The notes under the pieces are model-generated. The model worked only from the letters and a program-made list of their open reading frames with translations. It was not told where the DNA came from and ran no database searches. Both the position numbers and the translations under genes were made by a program. A DNA stretch of 44,845 nucleotides from Candidatus Gastranaerophilales bacterium (GTDB taxonomy: Bacteria; Cyanobacteriota; Vampirovibrionia; Gastranaerophilales; Gastranaerophilaceae): NCBI GenBank assembly GCA_944325585.1, contig CALVAS010000007.1:1-44845 (forward strand). The letters run 5' to 3'. Shown piece after piece: positions 32,646 to 41,764 of the stretch (positions within the stretch are counted from its first letter, which is position 1; the number at the start of each line of letters is the position of its first letter).

Positions 32646-33902
32646 ATGGTTTTAAAATATGATGTGGGGATTGTCGGCGGAGGCCCTGCGGGATATACTG
32701 CAGCTTTTTATGCAAGAAAGTCAGGTAAATCAGTTGTGCTTTTTGAAAAAGATTTGATAGGCGGTGTTTGTCTTAACCGCGGTTGCATTCCGACAAAAAC
32801 AATTCTTCATTCAGCGGAACTTTTTGATGAGATGAAAAATGCTTCCTGTCTCGGGATTGAAGTTTCTGATGTGAAAGTTGATTTTGAGAAAGTTATGGAG
32901 CATAAAGATGAAGTCGTTGCAAAGCTCCGTAAAAATTTGGAATTATCTCTCAAAAATTCAGGCACTGTTGTTAAAAATGAATTCGCGGAAATTTTAGACG
33001 CTCATCTGATTAAAACGCAGAATGAAACTTATGAGTGTGAACAAATAATCTGTGCGGTCGGTTCGGAGCCGTCGGTGCCGTCTGATTTTCGATTTGACGG
33101 AAGATTCATTTTAAATTCCGATGACGTTCTGAATTTGAAAAAATTACCGGAAAAAGTTGTGATTGCGGGTTCGGGTGCAATCGGGTGCGAATGGGCAAGA
33201 ATTTTTTCCTCATTCGGCGTTGAAGTTGTTCTTGTTGAGCTTGAAAACCATATTCTTCCGCTTGCGGATGTTGAAGTTTCCAAACGGATTGAGCGGATAT
33301 TCAAGATGAAAAAGATTAAATTTTTTACTTCGGTTTCAGTTTCCAAAATCGTTCCCGAAGATGAAAACAGTGTTTGTGTGACGCTTTCAAACGGCGAGGT
33401 TTTGTCTGCGGATTTTGTTTTGATGGCGACCGGCAGAAAACCGGTAAAACATCAAAAAATAGCGGGCGTCAAATATATCGGGGATGCGGCGGGTTCAATT
33501 CAGCTTGCGCATTTTGCGATAAAGCAGGCAATTTTTGAAACGGCACAAATACCGTATGATGAAAATCTGATTCCGTCGGTTGTTTACGGTACTCCTGAAA
33601 TTGCATGGATTGGCTTGCGTGAACAGGATTTGGATGAAGGAACTTATCAAAAATCCGTATTTTTGATTTCGGCACTCGGCAAATCGCATTGTGACAATTG
33701 TGCGGAAGGTTTTATCAAACTGCTGTGCCGTGAAGGTTTAATTATCGGGGCGCATATTGTTTCTAAAGAAGCCTCTTCTTTGATTCAACAAATTGTTATT
33801 GCTATGCAGAATAAAATTTCTGTTGAAAAATTAAAAGAAATTTGTTTTGCGCATCCTACTTATTCCGAGGGTATTTTTGAATGTATTTGTAATTTGAAAT
33901 AA
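32646..33902 (+). CDS. lpd: Dihydrolipoyl dehydrogenase-like flavoprotein
   Basis: This FAD enzyme reoxidises dihydrolipoyl groups with NAD in 2-oxoacid dehydrogenases or the glycine cleavage system. The FAD loop GGGPAG (11-16), the redox disulfide Cys42/Cys47 in GGVCLNRGCIPTK, the NAD loop GSGAIGCEW and the C-terminal HPTYSE pair (His403, Glu408) are all present. At 418 residues it is 30-50 shorter than most, with shortened insertions but no lost motif. The ribosome site is AGGGAG. No E1 or E2 gene is near. With lipA 0.6 kb away and glyA present, a glycine cleavage role is a reasonable inference. Confidence 0.88.
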   Translation: MVLKYDVGIVGGGPAGYTAAFYARKSGKSVVLFEKDLIGGVCLNRGCIPTKTILHSAELFDEMKNASCLGIEVSDVKVDFEKVMEHKDEVVAKLRKNLELSLKNSGTVVKNEFAEILDAHLIKTQNETYECEQIICAVGSEPSVPSDFRFDGRFILNSDDVLNLKKLPEKVVIAGSGAIGCEWARIFSSFGVEVVLVELENHILPLADVEVSKRIERIFKMKKIKFFTSVSVSKIVPEDENSVCVTLSNGEVLSADFVLMATGRKPVKHQKIAGVKYIGDAAGSIQLAHFAIKQAIFETAQIPYDENLIPSVVYGTPEIAWIGLREQDLDEGTYQKSVFLISALGKSHCDNCAEGFIKLLCREGLIIGAHIVSKEASSLIQQIVIAMQNKISVEKLKEICFAHPTYSEGIFECICNLK

Positions 33903-33904
33903 TA

Positions 33905-33935
33905 CAAGTGGCGCGGGTTTTACCCGCGCCACTTG
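33905..33935. terminator. GC-rich hairpin between convergent lpd and the small secreted-protein gene
   Basis: A 14-bp perfect stem (33905-33918 with 33922-33935) has a TTT loop in an A+T-rich context. It follows the lpd stop by two bases. It lacks a T run on either side, so it may stop transcription in an unusual way or protect mRNA ends. Confidence 0.6.
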
Positions 33936-33959
33936 GTTAAAAAATCTAAATTCCAAGAT

Positions 33960-34460
33960 TTATTGACCGTAACCTTGTCCGAAACCTTTGCTCTTAAATC
34001 CTGTTCCGCCAAAGTTGTAGTGATTTTCACTTGCATTTTTGTTCCAGCGTCTTTTCGGTGCTTGTTGAACGGTTGCGGCACCTCTGGTTTTGGAAGAAAC
34101 GTTCGTATTCGCTGTTGTGCCCTGATATTTGGGCGAATTGATGTTCATCCCTTGATTTGAATACCCCTGGGAAGTTGTTGTATCTGTCGTTTGCCCTGTG
34201 GTTGTTTCTGTTGTGTTATAAATATAATGTCCGTTCGGCTGAGTGTTTGTATAAGGTCCGTTAGTGCCGTAAACTTGCGGATCATAGTTATAAGGCTGTC
34301 CCGGAACATACAGATTTGTTGAATCCCAGGAGTTTAAGTCTTTGAAATATTTATCAGTCTGCCCGACAGAAAGAGGGCTTGATGTTCTGTTATAATCAGC
34401 AGCTGCATATGCGCTTCCCGTAAATGCAAGAAGACATAAAATTAAAAGTAATTTTTTCAT
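33960..34460 (-). CDS. Small secreted protein, low complexity, unknown function
   Basis: The 166 residues begin with a clear Sec signal (MKKLLLILCLLAFTGSAYA, cleavage after AYA). The mature part is rich in Asn, Gly, Gln, Thr and Tyr, with stretches such as NTTETTTGQTTDTTTSQG and a basic tail with KRRW and FGGTGFKSKGFGQGYGQ. The composition suggests a disordered, exported protein, perhaps in the envelope or outer surface. The ribosome site (AAGGAGG) is excellent. It is divergent from lipA. No family is recognised. Confidence 0.65.
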   Translation of the reverse strand: MKKLLLILCLLAFTGSAYAAADYNRTSSPLSVGQTDKYFKDLNSWDSTNLYVPGQPYNYDPQVYGTNGPYTNTQPNGHYIYNTTETTTGQTTDTTTSQGYSNQGMNINSPKYQGTTANTNVSSKTRGAATVQQAPKRRWNKNASENHYNFGGTGFKSKGFGQGYGQ

Positions 34461-34461
34461 A

Positions 34462-34490
34462 TTTACCTCCTTGTTATTTTATTATATAAT
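34462..34490 (+). promoter_or_regulatory. Promoter of lipA
   Basis: TTTACC (34462-34467) and TATAAT (34485-34490) are 17 bases apart. This leaves about 26 bases before ATG 34517. A second overlapping TATAAT occupies 34490-34495. Confidence 0.45.
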
Positions 34491-34516
34491 ATAATTTGAA
34501 AAAAAGTAAGGGGTAT

Positions 34517-35359
34517 ATGCAAAAAAGATTGCCGGAATATTTAAAACGACCGATTATTGATACTGAAAAAACGAAAAATGTCAGACGAATTTTAAAGAAA
34601 AATTCTTTAAATACAGTGTGTGAAAACGCGAGATGTCCGAACAAAAACGAGTGCTATACCTGTAATACAGCCACTTTTCTAATAATGGGAAATGTTTGTA
34701 CACGCAATTGCCGTTATTGTAATATTTCCTGTAAAAAGCCGGAGCCTCTGGATGTTAATGAACCTTTACATATTGCATCAGCTGTTAAAGATTTGGGACT
34801 AAAATATACCGTAATTACTTCCGTAACACGTGATGACTTGCCAGACGGCGGCGCAGGGCATTTTGCAAATTGTATTTATGAAATCAGAAAAATATCACCG
34901 GAGGTTAAGATTGAAATATTAACTCCGGATTTTAAAGGTGATAGGGAAGCTCTGGACAAAATTATTATTGCGCACCCGCAAGTGTTCAACCATAATATTG
35001 AAACCGTAAAAAGACTTTTCAAAACAGCCCGTCCGCAGGGAAATTATGACTGTTCGATTGATGTTTTAAAATACGTTAAAAACAACAGCAGCATTATTAC
35101 AAAATCAGGTTTGATGGTCGGACTTGGCGAAACGTTTGAAGAGATTGAAGAAACTTTAAAAGATTTGAAATCCGCAGGTGTTGATATTTTGACAATCGGT
35201 CAGTATATTCAGCCTTCCAAAGCTCATCTTGAAGTTGAAAAATATTATACGCCGGATGAGTTTAAAGAGCTGGATAAACTCGCGCTGAAAACAGGATTTA
35301 ATCACCGTCAAATCGGTCCTCTTGTGAGAAGCTCTTACCGCGCTGCGGAATTGGTTTAA
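34517..35359 (+). CDS. lipA: Lipoyl synthase (radical SAM)
   Basis: LipA inserts two sulfurs into protein-bound octanoyl groups to form lipoate. It holds two 4Fe-4S clusters. The auxiliary cluster uses Cys35, Cys40 and Cys46 (CENARCPNKNEC) and the radical SAM cluster uses Cys61, Cys65 and Cys68 (CTRNCRYC). The C-terminal RSSY (271-274) supplies the serine ligand. With ATG 34517 it has 280 residues. A TTG at 34496 is also in frame but overlaps the -10 region; ATG after AAGGGG is better. lipB is not visible. Lpd lies 0.6 kb upstream on the same strand, beyond a divergent gene. Confidence 0.96.
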   Translation: MQKRLPEYLKRPIIDTEKTKNVRRILKKNSLNTVCENARCPNKNECYTCNTATFLIMGNVCTRNCRYCNISCKKPEPLDVNEPLHIASAVKDLGLKYTVITSVTRDDLPDGGAGHFANCIYEIRKISPEVKIEILTPDFKGDREALDKIIIAHPQVFNHNIETVKRLFKTARPQGNYDCSIDVLKYVKNNSSIITKSGLMVGLGETFEEIEETLKDLKSAGVDILTIGQYIQPSKAHLEVEKYYTPDEFKELDKLALKTGFNHRQIGPLVRSSYRAAELV

Positions 35360-35444
35360 ATATTAATGATAAATCCGTATTTTGCATGATTTTTTATTTG
35401 CAAATGTTTGATAATATGTGATTTGAAAGGGCAAGGCTCTAAAT

Positions 35445-35496
35445 CTCCCGTTTCTTTAAAAACGACTGTAAATCGTAAAAAGTTTAAGAAAGGGGG
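35445..35496 (+). promoter_or_regulatory. Stem that can hide the ribosome site of the 24-residue peptide
   Basis: CTCCCG-TTTCTTTAAA (35445-35460) can pair with TTTAAGAAAGGGGG (35483-35496), giving about 14 pairs with two single-base bulges. The second strand is exactly the Shine-Dalgarno of the micro-ORF at 35504. The loop holds a smaller hairpin (ACGA/TCGT). This layout is typical of type I toxin mRNAs and other translation switches. Confidence 0.55.
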
Positions 35497-35503
35497 TGGT
35501 AAA

Positions 35504-35578
35504 ATGGTATTCGCAACAAGCGAAAAAGCACTAATAATATTATTTCTAATACTGTTAGTGCTTAAATTAATCCATTAA
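35504..35578 (+). CDS. 24-residue hydrophobic peptide, type I toxin-like
   Basis: ATG 35504, seven bases after AAAGGGGG, encodes MVFATSEKALIILFLILLVLKLIH. That is a short polar start, a hydrophobic stretch of about 15 residues and a basic end, like membrane-acting type I toxins such as Ibs, Ldr or Fst. The ribosome site is buried in a stem, and a strong two-part terminator follows the stop directly. The transcription unit fills the otherwise empty 35.36-35.75 kb gap between lipA and nusB. No antisense RNA gene can be shown from sequence alone. It could also be a benign small membrane protein or a leader. I do not recognise a named family. Confidence 0.5.
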   Translation: MVFATSEKALIILFLILLVLKLIH

Positions 35579-35625
35579 AGGGGCTTTCAGGAGGATGTTA
35601 GCGCATCCTCGCCCTTTCTTTTATT
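35577..35625 (+). terminator. Two-part terminator of the 24-residue peptide
   Basis: An inner stem GAGGATG/CATCCTC (35591-35597 and 35604-35610) sits on an outer stem AAAGGG/CCCTTT. CTTTTATT follows. It begins at the stop codon. Confidence 0.75.
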
Positions 35626-35747
35626 ATAACTTGTTTTTTGCAAATTTCAAGTCTTAATTTTAAATTATTCTCTTGTCGTGAGTTTTTTTTCATGATAGCA
35701 TTTTTTCGTGTAGATAACTAGAAAAATTTCAGCAAAGAGGTAAATAT

Positions 35748-36407
35748 ATGCAAGCTCGACGAGCAGCCAGAGAATTGGCATTTATATTATTTTCACAATT
35801 CGATAAAAAAATTACTAACTATTCAAAATCAGATTTGGAAGACATTATTTTAAAATCAGTCAGAATTTTGACAAGCAATGCAAGTGACGAACTTAAAACA
35901 GCAGTGGGTTCACTTGTTGCAATGCGTGATGAAATTGACAACTACGAAGCCGAACATGAAACCAATCTTAACAGACCTTTGGGTGTGGCAAACGTTCCGG
36001 TTCCGATTGTTATGACTTCTGAAATGTCTGCAAGAGTTAACGAAATGATTGATATAGCTGAAAAAACACTTTTGGCCTTGGAAATCGCGGAATTTACCAC
36101 TCTTGATTCACAGAATGAAGTTAAAGATTACGCAATTCAAATTGCAGAATATTTTCAAAAAAATCACAAAGAAGTGGACGATATTATTCAAAAACACGCA
36201 AGAAACTGGGATATTCAGCGTCTTGTGAAAATGGACAAAGATATTTTGAGAATCGCAATTGTCGAACTTCTTTATATAAAAGATGCGCCGATGAAAGTTG
36301 TTGTTGATGAAGCTCTTGAACTGGCTAAAAAATATTCAACCGACGACAGTGCCGCATTTATCAACGGAATTCTCGCAAAAGTTATTGTTGAAAACGGACT
36401 TAAGTAA
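35748..36407 (+). CDS. nusB: Transcription antitermination/termination factor NusB (long form)
   Basis: NusB joins NusE (S10) on boxA RNA during rRNA antitermination. The typical all-helical domain is split. Residues 1-25 (RRAARELAFILFSQFD) and the C-terminal 110 residues (NWDIQRLVKMDKDILRIAIVELLY, DDSAAFINGILAKV) are NusB-like, with an insertion of about 80 residues between them. The 219 residues exceed the E. coli protein (139), as cyanobacterial NusB proteins also do. The ribosome site is AGAGGT. Its stop overlaps the ftsY ATG by one base (TAATG). Confidence 0.92.
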   Translation: MQARRAARELAFILFSQFDKKITNYSKSDLEDIILKSVRILTSNASDELKTAVGSLVAMRDEIDNYEAEHETNLNRPLGVANVPVPIVMTSEMSARVNEMIDIAEKTLLALEIAEFTTLDSQNEVKDYAIQIAEYFQKNHKEVDDIIQKHARNWDIQRLVKMDKDILRIAIVELLYIKDAPMKVVVDEALELAKKYSTDDSAAFINGILAKVIVENGLK

Positions 36408-37321
36408 TGTTCAAATTTTTTTCGGATAAGTTTAATAACCTTAAGCAGACCATTTCAAAAACGGCTGAAAATCTGGTCGGAAATGTTGTTGATGCAGTCG
36501 AAAATGAGGAAGAATTTTCGGAATTCGTTCTGGATGATATGGAAGATTTGCTTATAAGTGCGGATTTGGGCGTAAATTATGCGTCCGAACTTGTAGACAA
36601 ACTTCGTTCTCAGGACAAAATCAAGCCTTCGGATGTTAAGAATTATCTGAAAGACGAATTTTTAAAAACTTTAAAAGAAGCCGGCGACAACAATCTTTAT
36701 TATAAAGACAATGAACTGAATATTTATTTTATTGCAGGTGTAAACGGTGTCGGAAAAACTACTTTAATCGGCAAACTTGCATATAAATTCAAAAACGACG
36801 GCAAAAAAGTGCTGATTGCCGCAGGAGATACGTTCCGTGCGGCAGCGGAAGAACAGCTTGATATCTGGTCAAAGCGTGCTGGTGCAGACATTGTCCGCCG
36901 TGACAAGGCTGATCCCGCGTCTGTTGTATATGAAGCGATTCAAAAAGCTAAAAACGAAAATTATGATGTAATTCTGGTTGATACGGCAGGCAGACTGCAA
37001 AATAAATACAATCTTATGGAAGAACTTTCCAAAATTAAATCGGTTATTGACAAAAATGCTCCGGAAAATTTGAGAGAAACTATGCTTGTTCTGGATGCAA
37101 ATACGGGTCAAAACGGTTTGCAGCAGGCGAAAGTTTTTCTTGAGGCAGTCAATCTTACATCTGTTGCATTGACTAAACTTGACGGGTCTGCAAAAGGCGC
37201 AATTGTTCTTGCGGTTGCAAAAGATATGAAACTTCCGGTAAAACTAATCGGCGTCGGCGAAAAAATGGAAGATTTAAAGAGCTTTAACAGCGAAGAGTTT
37301 ATCGAAGCTCTTTTTGGCTAA
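36407..37321 (+). CDS. ftsY: Signal recognition particle receptor FtsY
   Basis: FtsY receives SRP-ribosome complexes at the inner membrane and delivers them to SecYEG. The 304 residues hold a short N-terminal membrane-targeting region (no long acidic A domain), the N helical bundle and the GTPase G domain. Motifs are GVNGVGKT (111-118), DTFRAAAEEQL (141-151), DTAGR (192-196) and TKLDGSAKG (256-264). It is coupled to nusB by TAATG and followed 18 bases later by mpaA. Confidence 0.97.
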   Translation: MFKFFSDKFNNLKQTISKTAENLVGNVVDAVENEEEFSEFVLDDMEDLLISADLGVNYASELVDKLRSQDKIKPSDVKNYLKDEFLKTLKEAGDNNLYYKDNELNIYFIAGVNGVGKTTLIGKLAYKFKNDGKKVLIAAGDTFRAAAEEQLDIWSKRAGADIVRRDKADPASVVYEAIQKAKNENYDVILVDTAGRLQNKYNLMEELSKIKSVIDKNAPENLRETMLVLDANTGQNGLQQAKVFLEAVNLTSVALTKLDGSAKGAIVLAVAKDMKLPVKLIGVGEKMEDLKSFNSEEFIEALFG

Positions 37322-37339
37322 TTTAAAAGGCTTTCGGCT

Positions 37340-37957
37340 ATGAAAAAACTTAAATCCGTAAAAACTCAAAATCAAAACGAAATTTCATTATTCGGCAGCG
37401 GCAAAAAGTGTAAAACTCTTGTAATCGGAGTTTTTCACGGTGACGAGCCGCAGGGAAAGTTTTTGATAGAAGAATATATCAAAAAAAATCCTGAAAGCAG
37501 TCTTTATTTTATTTCTTGTCTGAATCCTGACGGGATGGCATCGGGAACGAGAACAAATGCGTCCGGTGTTGATTTAAACCGTAATTTTCCGACAGACAAC
37601 TGGGAATATACAGCTCATGACGAATTTTTCGGCGGGGAAAGCCCAGCTTCTGAAATTGAGACGAAATTTTTGATTGATGTTATTGAAGAGCTGAATCCGA
37701 AAATTATTTTGACGCTTCATGCACCGTTTAAAGTTGTAAATTACGACGGAGATGCAAAAGAAATCTCAAAGAAAATTTCTCAAATTATAAACTATCCGGT
37801 TGAGGAGAATATAGGATACCCTACCCCCGGAAGTTTCGGCACTTATGCAGGCATAGAAAAGAAAATCCCGACTATTACACTGGAACTGGATGAAACCTGC
37901 CCTGTTGAAGAGCTGATTTCACCCGTTCACGAAATATTTGATATGCTTGAAAAATAA
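37340..37957 (+). CDS. mpaA: M14 carboxypeptidase, murein tripeptide amidase MpaA-like
   Basis: MpaA-type enzymes cut the gamma-D-Glu-DAP bond of murein peptides during wall recycling. The 205 residues show zinc ligands His33 and Glu36 in FHGDEPQ and His127 in LTLHAP, the substrate motif LNRNFP (79-84), and catalytic Glu182 in ITLELDE. GYPTPGSFGTY (159-169) near the end is a stretch I recall from E. coli MpaA. The short length also fits. There is no signal peptide, so a cytoplasmic recycling role is favoured. It lies 18 bases after ftsY. Confidence 0.85.
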   Translation: MKKLKSVKTQNQNEISLFGSGKKCKTLVIGVFHGDEPQGKFLIEEYIKKNPESSLYFISCLNPDGMASGTRTNASGVDLNRNFPTDNWEYTAHDEFFGGESPASEIETKFLIDVIEELNPKIILTLHAPFKVVNYDGDAKEISKKISQIINYPVEENIGYPTPGSFGTYAGIEKKIPTITLELDETCPVEELISPVHEIFDMLEK

Positions 37958-37962
37958 TTATA

Positions 37963-38499
37963 TTATTTCCAAAACTCATACCAGGCTTTGTTATCAGGCA
38001 TCTTCGCCTGCCGTTTGTCGGCATCTTCAAATTCTATTTCCAAACGTCCGCGTTCACCCTTTTGATTTTCTACATTTGCATAGATAATCCCGTGTTCAAG
38101 CGCATCTGCGTCCCCATGTAGAGCAGGCGGGTCATTCATGGTGTCTTTTCTAACGTGATACTCGGATTTGACATCCTGAAGAGCTTTTTCTGCCGCCTCT
38201 CCGTAGGATGCTCCGATTAAATCATTGCTGTCTAATACTTTGCCGTCCCCGTCGCCTTCGGCAGCCGCCTTAATCAATGCAGCCTGATATCTGGTGACTT
38301 CAAGTTCGTTATCTTTCACTTCTTTTCCGTTCTTATCAAGAACTTTGCCGTCTTTAATTGTCCATTCGGCCTCATTGCCTCGTACTTTTGCGTTTTTAAA
38401 GTCAATAACGAAACTTTTGCCTGTGTCTTTGTCTTTCACTTTGACCTTTGTGTAGCCGTTTTGCGGTTGTCCTGCACCATTCACTTCATTAATTGTCAT
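37963..38499 (-). CDS. Acidic protein with EF-hand-like loop, unknown function
   Basis: ATG 38499 is preferred over the earlier in-frame ATG at 38568 because GAGGT lies six bases upstream. It gives 178 residues. The N-terminal part is beta-rich with many Lys and Asp (TKVKVKDKDTGKSFVIDF, WTIKDGKVLDKNGKEV). A helix-loop of EF-hand/dockerin type follows (GDGDGKVLDSNDLIG), then helices and an aromatic C-terminus (WYEFWK). There is no signal peptide. It resembles the gene at 15122 in loop type. Calcium binding is inferred. It converges on mpaA with only five bases between stops. Confidence 0.55.
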   Translation of the reverse strand: MTINEVNGAGQPQNGYTKVKVKDKDTGKSFVIDFKNAKVRGNEAEWTIKDGKVLDKNGKEVKDNELEVTRYQAALIKAAAEGDGDGKVLDSNDLIGASYGEAAEKALQDVKSEYHVRKDTMNDPPALHGDADALEHGIIYANVENQKGERGRLEIEFEDADKRQAKMPDNKAWYEFWK

Positions 38500-38645
38500 A
38501 ATAATACCTCGTTTTCCTTTATATATTTTATAAATATTTTTGCTATATACAAATTGCCATTTGTTCATAATTAATTTACAATTATTAACAATAAAAATTT
38601 TTTGTTGTAGAATTTGATTAAACAGAATAACAGAGGGATTTTTTG

Positions 38646-40019
38646 ATGAAATTACACAATTCTTTTACCAATCAAATTGAAGATTTTAAACCGATTGAAG
38701 AAAATAAAGTTAAAATGTACGTCTGCGGGCCTACAGTATATGATTATGCACACTTGGGACATGCAAGATGTTATATAACTTGGGATGTCTTATACAGATA
38801 TCTTAAATTCAAAGGTTATGATGTCACATATTGTCGCAACGTAACTGATGTGGACGACAAAATTTTGAAAAAAGCCGAAAAGGAAAACAAAACTCCGGAA
38901 GAAGTTTCTCAATACTGGTACAAACAGTTTGAAAATTCCATGAAGGCATTGAACACCTTAAAACCTGACATTGAACCGTTTGCAACAAAAACTCTCGGTG
39001 AAATGATAGGAATGGTAAAAGATTTGATTAATAAAGGTTTTGCATATGAAGTTGACGGGGATGTTTACTTTCGGGTGAAAAAGTTCCCGCATTACGGCTA
39101 TCTTTCAAAACAGCCGATTGATAAATTAGAGAGCGGAGCAAGAATTGAAGTCGGAGAAAAGAAAGAAGATCCGCTGGACTTTGCACTCTGGAAAAAGGAT
39201 GAAAAATTCGGTTACAAGAGCCCGTGGGGTGTTGGCCGCCCCGGGTGGCATATTGAGTGTTCCGCAATGAGCCGCAAATATCTGGGTAAAACAATTGATA
39301 TCCACGCTGGCGGGGCGGATTTGATTTTTCCGCATCATGAAAATGAAATTGCCCAGTCCGAATGTGCAAACGGCTGTAAATTCGTAAACTATTGGCTGCA
39401 CAACGGTTTTGTGACTATAAATAAAGAAAAAATGTCAAAATCTTTGGGAAATTTTCTGACGATTGACGATTTGCTTAAAAAATATGATGCAAACACAATT
39501 CGTTTCTTTATTTTGACGAATCATTACAGAATGCCTGTGGAATTCAGCGACGAAGCTCTTGCGTCTGCGGCGGCAGGCGTTAAAAGAATGCTGAATGCAA
39601 AAAGAACACCTGTTGATGAAAGTTTTGACATCACAAAAACTGATGAATATAAAGAATTTGTTGAAGCGATGGATGACGATTTAAACACCTCCCGCGCACT
39701 TGCTGTTCTTTTTGAACTTGCAAACAAAGCTAACAAAGGCGAAGACGGGGCATTTACCACTCTTTACAAACTTGCGGGTGCACTCGGCTTCAGTTTTGAA
39801 AAAGCAACTCTGTCAGATGATGAATTAAATGATGTGGTAAAACGAGTAAGCGAAAAACTCGGTGAAGAATTTAAATCTATGGATGAAATTCTTGCTTATC
39901 GCAAAAAAGCCCGTGAGGATAAAAATTGGGATATTGCTGACAAAATCCGTATAGCATTTGATGATGAAGGAATAGTTCTGAAAGACACAAAAGAGGGAAC
40001 AACGTGGGAGTTAAAGTAA
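38646..40019 (+). CDS. cysS: Cysteinyl-tRNA synthetase
   Basis: This class I synthetase charges tRNA-Cys. The 457 residues have the zinc Cys27 in [13 protein letters not shown] (36-39), WHIECSAM and FPHHENE with the other zinc ligands, KMSKS (262-266), and a C-terminal helical anticodon-binding region. ATG 38646 is chosen; a TTG one codon earlier is possible because AGAGGG lies between six and nine bases upstream. It overlaps the spoIID-like gene by 16 bases, so the two are probably translated together. Confidence 0.97.
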   Translation: MKLHNSFTNQIEDFKPIEENKVKMYVCGPTVYDYAHLGHARCYITWDVLYRYLKFKGYDVTYCRNVTDVDDKILKKAEKENKTPEEVSQYWYKQFENSMKALNTLKPDIEPFATKTLGEMIGMVKDLINKGFAYEVDGDVYFRVKKFPHYGYLSKQPIDKLESGARIEVGEKKEDPLDFALWKKDEKFGYKSPWGVGRPGWHIECSAMSRKYLGKTIDIHAGGADLIFPHHENEIAQSECANGCKFVNYWLHNGFVTINKEKMSKSLGNFLTIDDLLKKYDANTIRFFILTNHYRMPVEFSDEALASAAAGVKRMLNAKRTPVDESFDITKTDEYKEFVEAMDDDLNTSRALAVLFELANKANKGEDGAFTTLYKLAGALGFSFEKATLSDDELNDVVKRVSEKLGEEFKSMDEILAYRKKAREDKNWDIADKIRIAFDDEGIVLKDTKEGTTWELK

Positions 40020-41755
40020 AACGCCGGATTTCTGGATGGTTATTTATTTGGGCAATGTTAATTGCTGTGCCTGCAAATGCCGTCTCTTTTCAGCCGTTTA
40101 TTCCGCAGGAAACCATGCAAATTGCGCATGAAGCGGAAGTCAGAGCGTCAAAAATGAAACCTGCATCCGATATTGTTCGTGTCGGAATTGCAACAACAGG
40201 ATTCGGTACTTATGATTATAACGAAATTTCGATTTTCGGAACCGATGATATTCAAATATTTAACAACGGTATGCCTGTTGCCAAATTCGGGGCAAACGAG
40301 GATGTAAAAGTTACATATAAAAACGGATTTTATACAATTTATGATTCTGACGGAAGCATTCTGGATGAAGTGAGCGGGCCTGTGACTTTTACATGCGACG
40401 GCGGACTTCTCGGTGTAACAGGGCTTAAGCGCGCTGGAAAACAGGCTTTATATCACGGAGCGCTTCAGCTTACAACGAAAAATAATGACAAGTTCAATCT
40501 TGTAAATCTTATTGAGGTTGAACAGTATTTACGCGGTGTTGTACCGAATGAAATGCCTGTGCGGTTCGGGCTGGAAGCCTTAAAGGCTCAAAGTGTTGCG
40601 GCAAGAAACTATGTTTTGACGCCAAGAACAAAGTCTTCCGTAAACTATGACGTTGTTGATTCAGTTGCAAGTCAGGTTTACTACGGCGCAAATACCGAAA
40701 CAGAAATTTCCGACAGAGCGGTTGCGGAAACAACGGGAATTGTTGCTCTGAGCGGCTGGGATTTGATTCTTGCTCTCTATTCATCAACTGCCGGCGGATA
40801 TACTGAAAGTTATGCTTACGCTTTTTCTGATCCGAAAACAAAAGAGTTTCCTTCAGAAGACAGAGTTTATTTAAGAGCAAAACCTGATATATTAAGTCAG
40901 CAGTCTTTGGAAAGTGAAGAAGCCGCGACTGAGTTCTACAAATCAACACCGGATTCGTATGATATCAGATCACCATATTTCAGATGGACGCGTGAGTGGG
41001 AACCGGAAGAACTTCGGAAGGCTTTAGAATCAACGCTTGCCGTGCAGTCTTCCACCGGTTTTGTAAAGCCTGCATTTAATAAAGGTGACAAACTCGGAGA
41101 TATTCTTGCAATTAACGTTAAAAAACGCGGTCAATCAGGTAAAATTGTTGAAGTTGATATCGTAACAAATTCGGGAACTTATAAAATTTATAAGGAACTT
41201 GTAATCCGTCGTTTGTTTACCAAGGACGGAAAGGCTTTGCCGAGCGCAAATGTTGTTTTTGAACCTCAGTTTGATGATGAGGGCAAATTGATTTCAATAA
41301 AAGCATTCGGCGGCGGCTACGGGCATGGTGTGGGAATGAGCCAGTTCGGAGCAGGATTTATGGGCGGAGAGATGAAACTTCCGTTTTATAAAATTCTTCA
41401 ACATTATTACAACGGGATTACGCTTGCCACAAAGCCGGTAATACTTTCTGCCGACGAATCTCAAAAGACAATTACTCAGACTTTTTATCTTCCGGAAAAG
41501 CAGGCTGAAATCGTTATTGATAACAAATATTTAGTCACAACTCTTGTTGCGGATATAAACGGTAAAGAGTATGTTTTTGAACTCTGTAAAGGCATTCTTC
41601 CTTCAAACAGAATTTGCAGAATAGATATTTCAAAATATTTGAAAAAAGGATTGAATACAATAACTTTTTCGTATCCGGAAAATGAAGGCAATAAAAAGGC
41701 TTTGAGATTATTCGTGGAGCTTGTTAAGCAAAGCGATTCCGGTTATGACTGGTAA
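40004..41755 (+). CDS. Exported SpoIID/LytB-domain protein, probable peptidoglycan lytic transglycosylase
   Basis: A GTG start at 40004 with AGAGGG six bases upstream gives 583 residues. The N-terminal signal (RRISGWLFIWAMLIAVPANA, cleavage after residue 26) sends it across the membrane. The SpoIID domain includes VEQYLRGVVPNEMP (172-185; catalytic-type Glu183), ALKAQSVAARNYVL (192-205), STAGGYTE and GGGYGHGVGMSQFGAG (about 437-452). SpoIID enzymes cut glycan strands that lack peptide stems. Here it is not a sporulation gene, since no sporulation genes are seen and the organism appears Gram-negative. SpoIID homologues also occur in cyanobacteria. Neighbours cysS (overlapping) and murJ place it with growth and wall synthesis. 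Confidence 0.87.
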   Translation: MGVKVKRRISGWLFIWAMLIAVPANAVSFQPFIPQETMQIAHEAEVRASKMKPASDIVRVGIATTGFGTYDYNEISIFGTDDIQIFNNGMPVAKFGANEDVKVTYKNGFYTIYDSDGSILDEVSGPVTFTCDGGLLGVTGLKRAGKQALYHGALQLTTKNNDKFNLVNLIEVEQYLRGVVPNEMPVRFGLEALKAQSVAARNYVLTPRTKSSVNYDVVDSVASQVYYGANTETEISDRAVAETTGIVALSGWDLILALYSSTAGGYTESYAYAFSDPKTKEFPSEDRVYLRAKPDILSQQSLESEEAATEFYKSTPDSYDIRSPYFRWTREWEPEELRKALESTLAVQSSTGFVKPAFNKGDKLGDILAINVKKRGQSGKIVEVDIVTNSGTYKIYKELVIRRLFTKDGKALPSANVVFEPQFDDEGKLISIKAFGGGYGHGVGMSQFGAGFMGGEMKLPFYKILQHYYNGITLATKPVILSADESQKTITQTFYLPEKQAEIVIDNKYLVTTLVADINGKEYVFELCKGILPSNRICRIDISKYLKKGLNTITFSYPENEGNKKALRLFVELVKQSDSGYDW

Positions 41756-41764
41756 GGGATTGAA

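Noticed and set aside
34496-34516. TTG start for lipA
   Set aside because: It lies directly after the -10 sequences and has no ribosome site. ATG 34517 after AAGGGG gives a normal LipA N-terminus.
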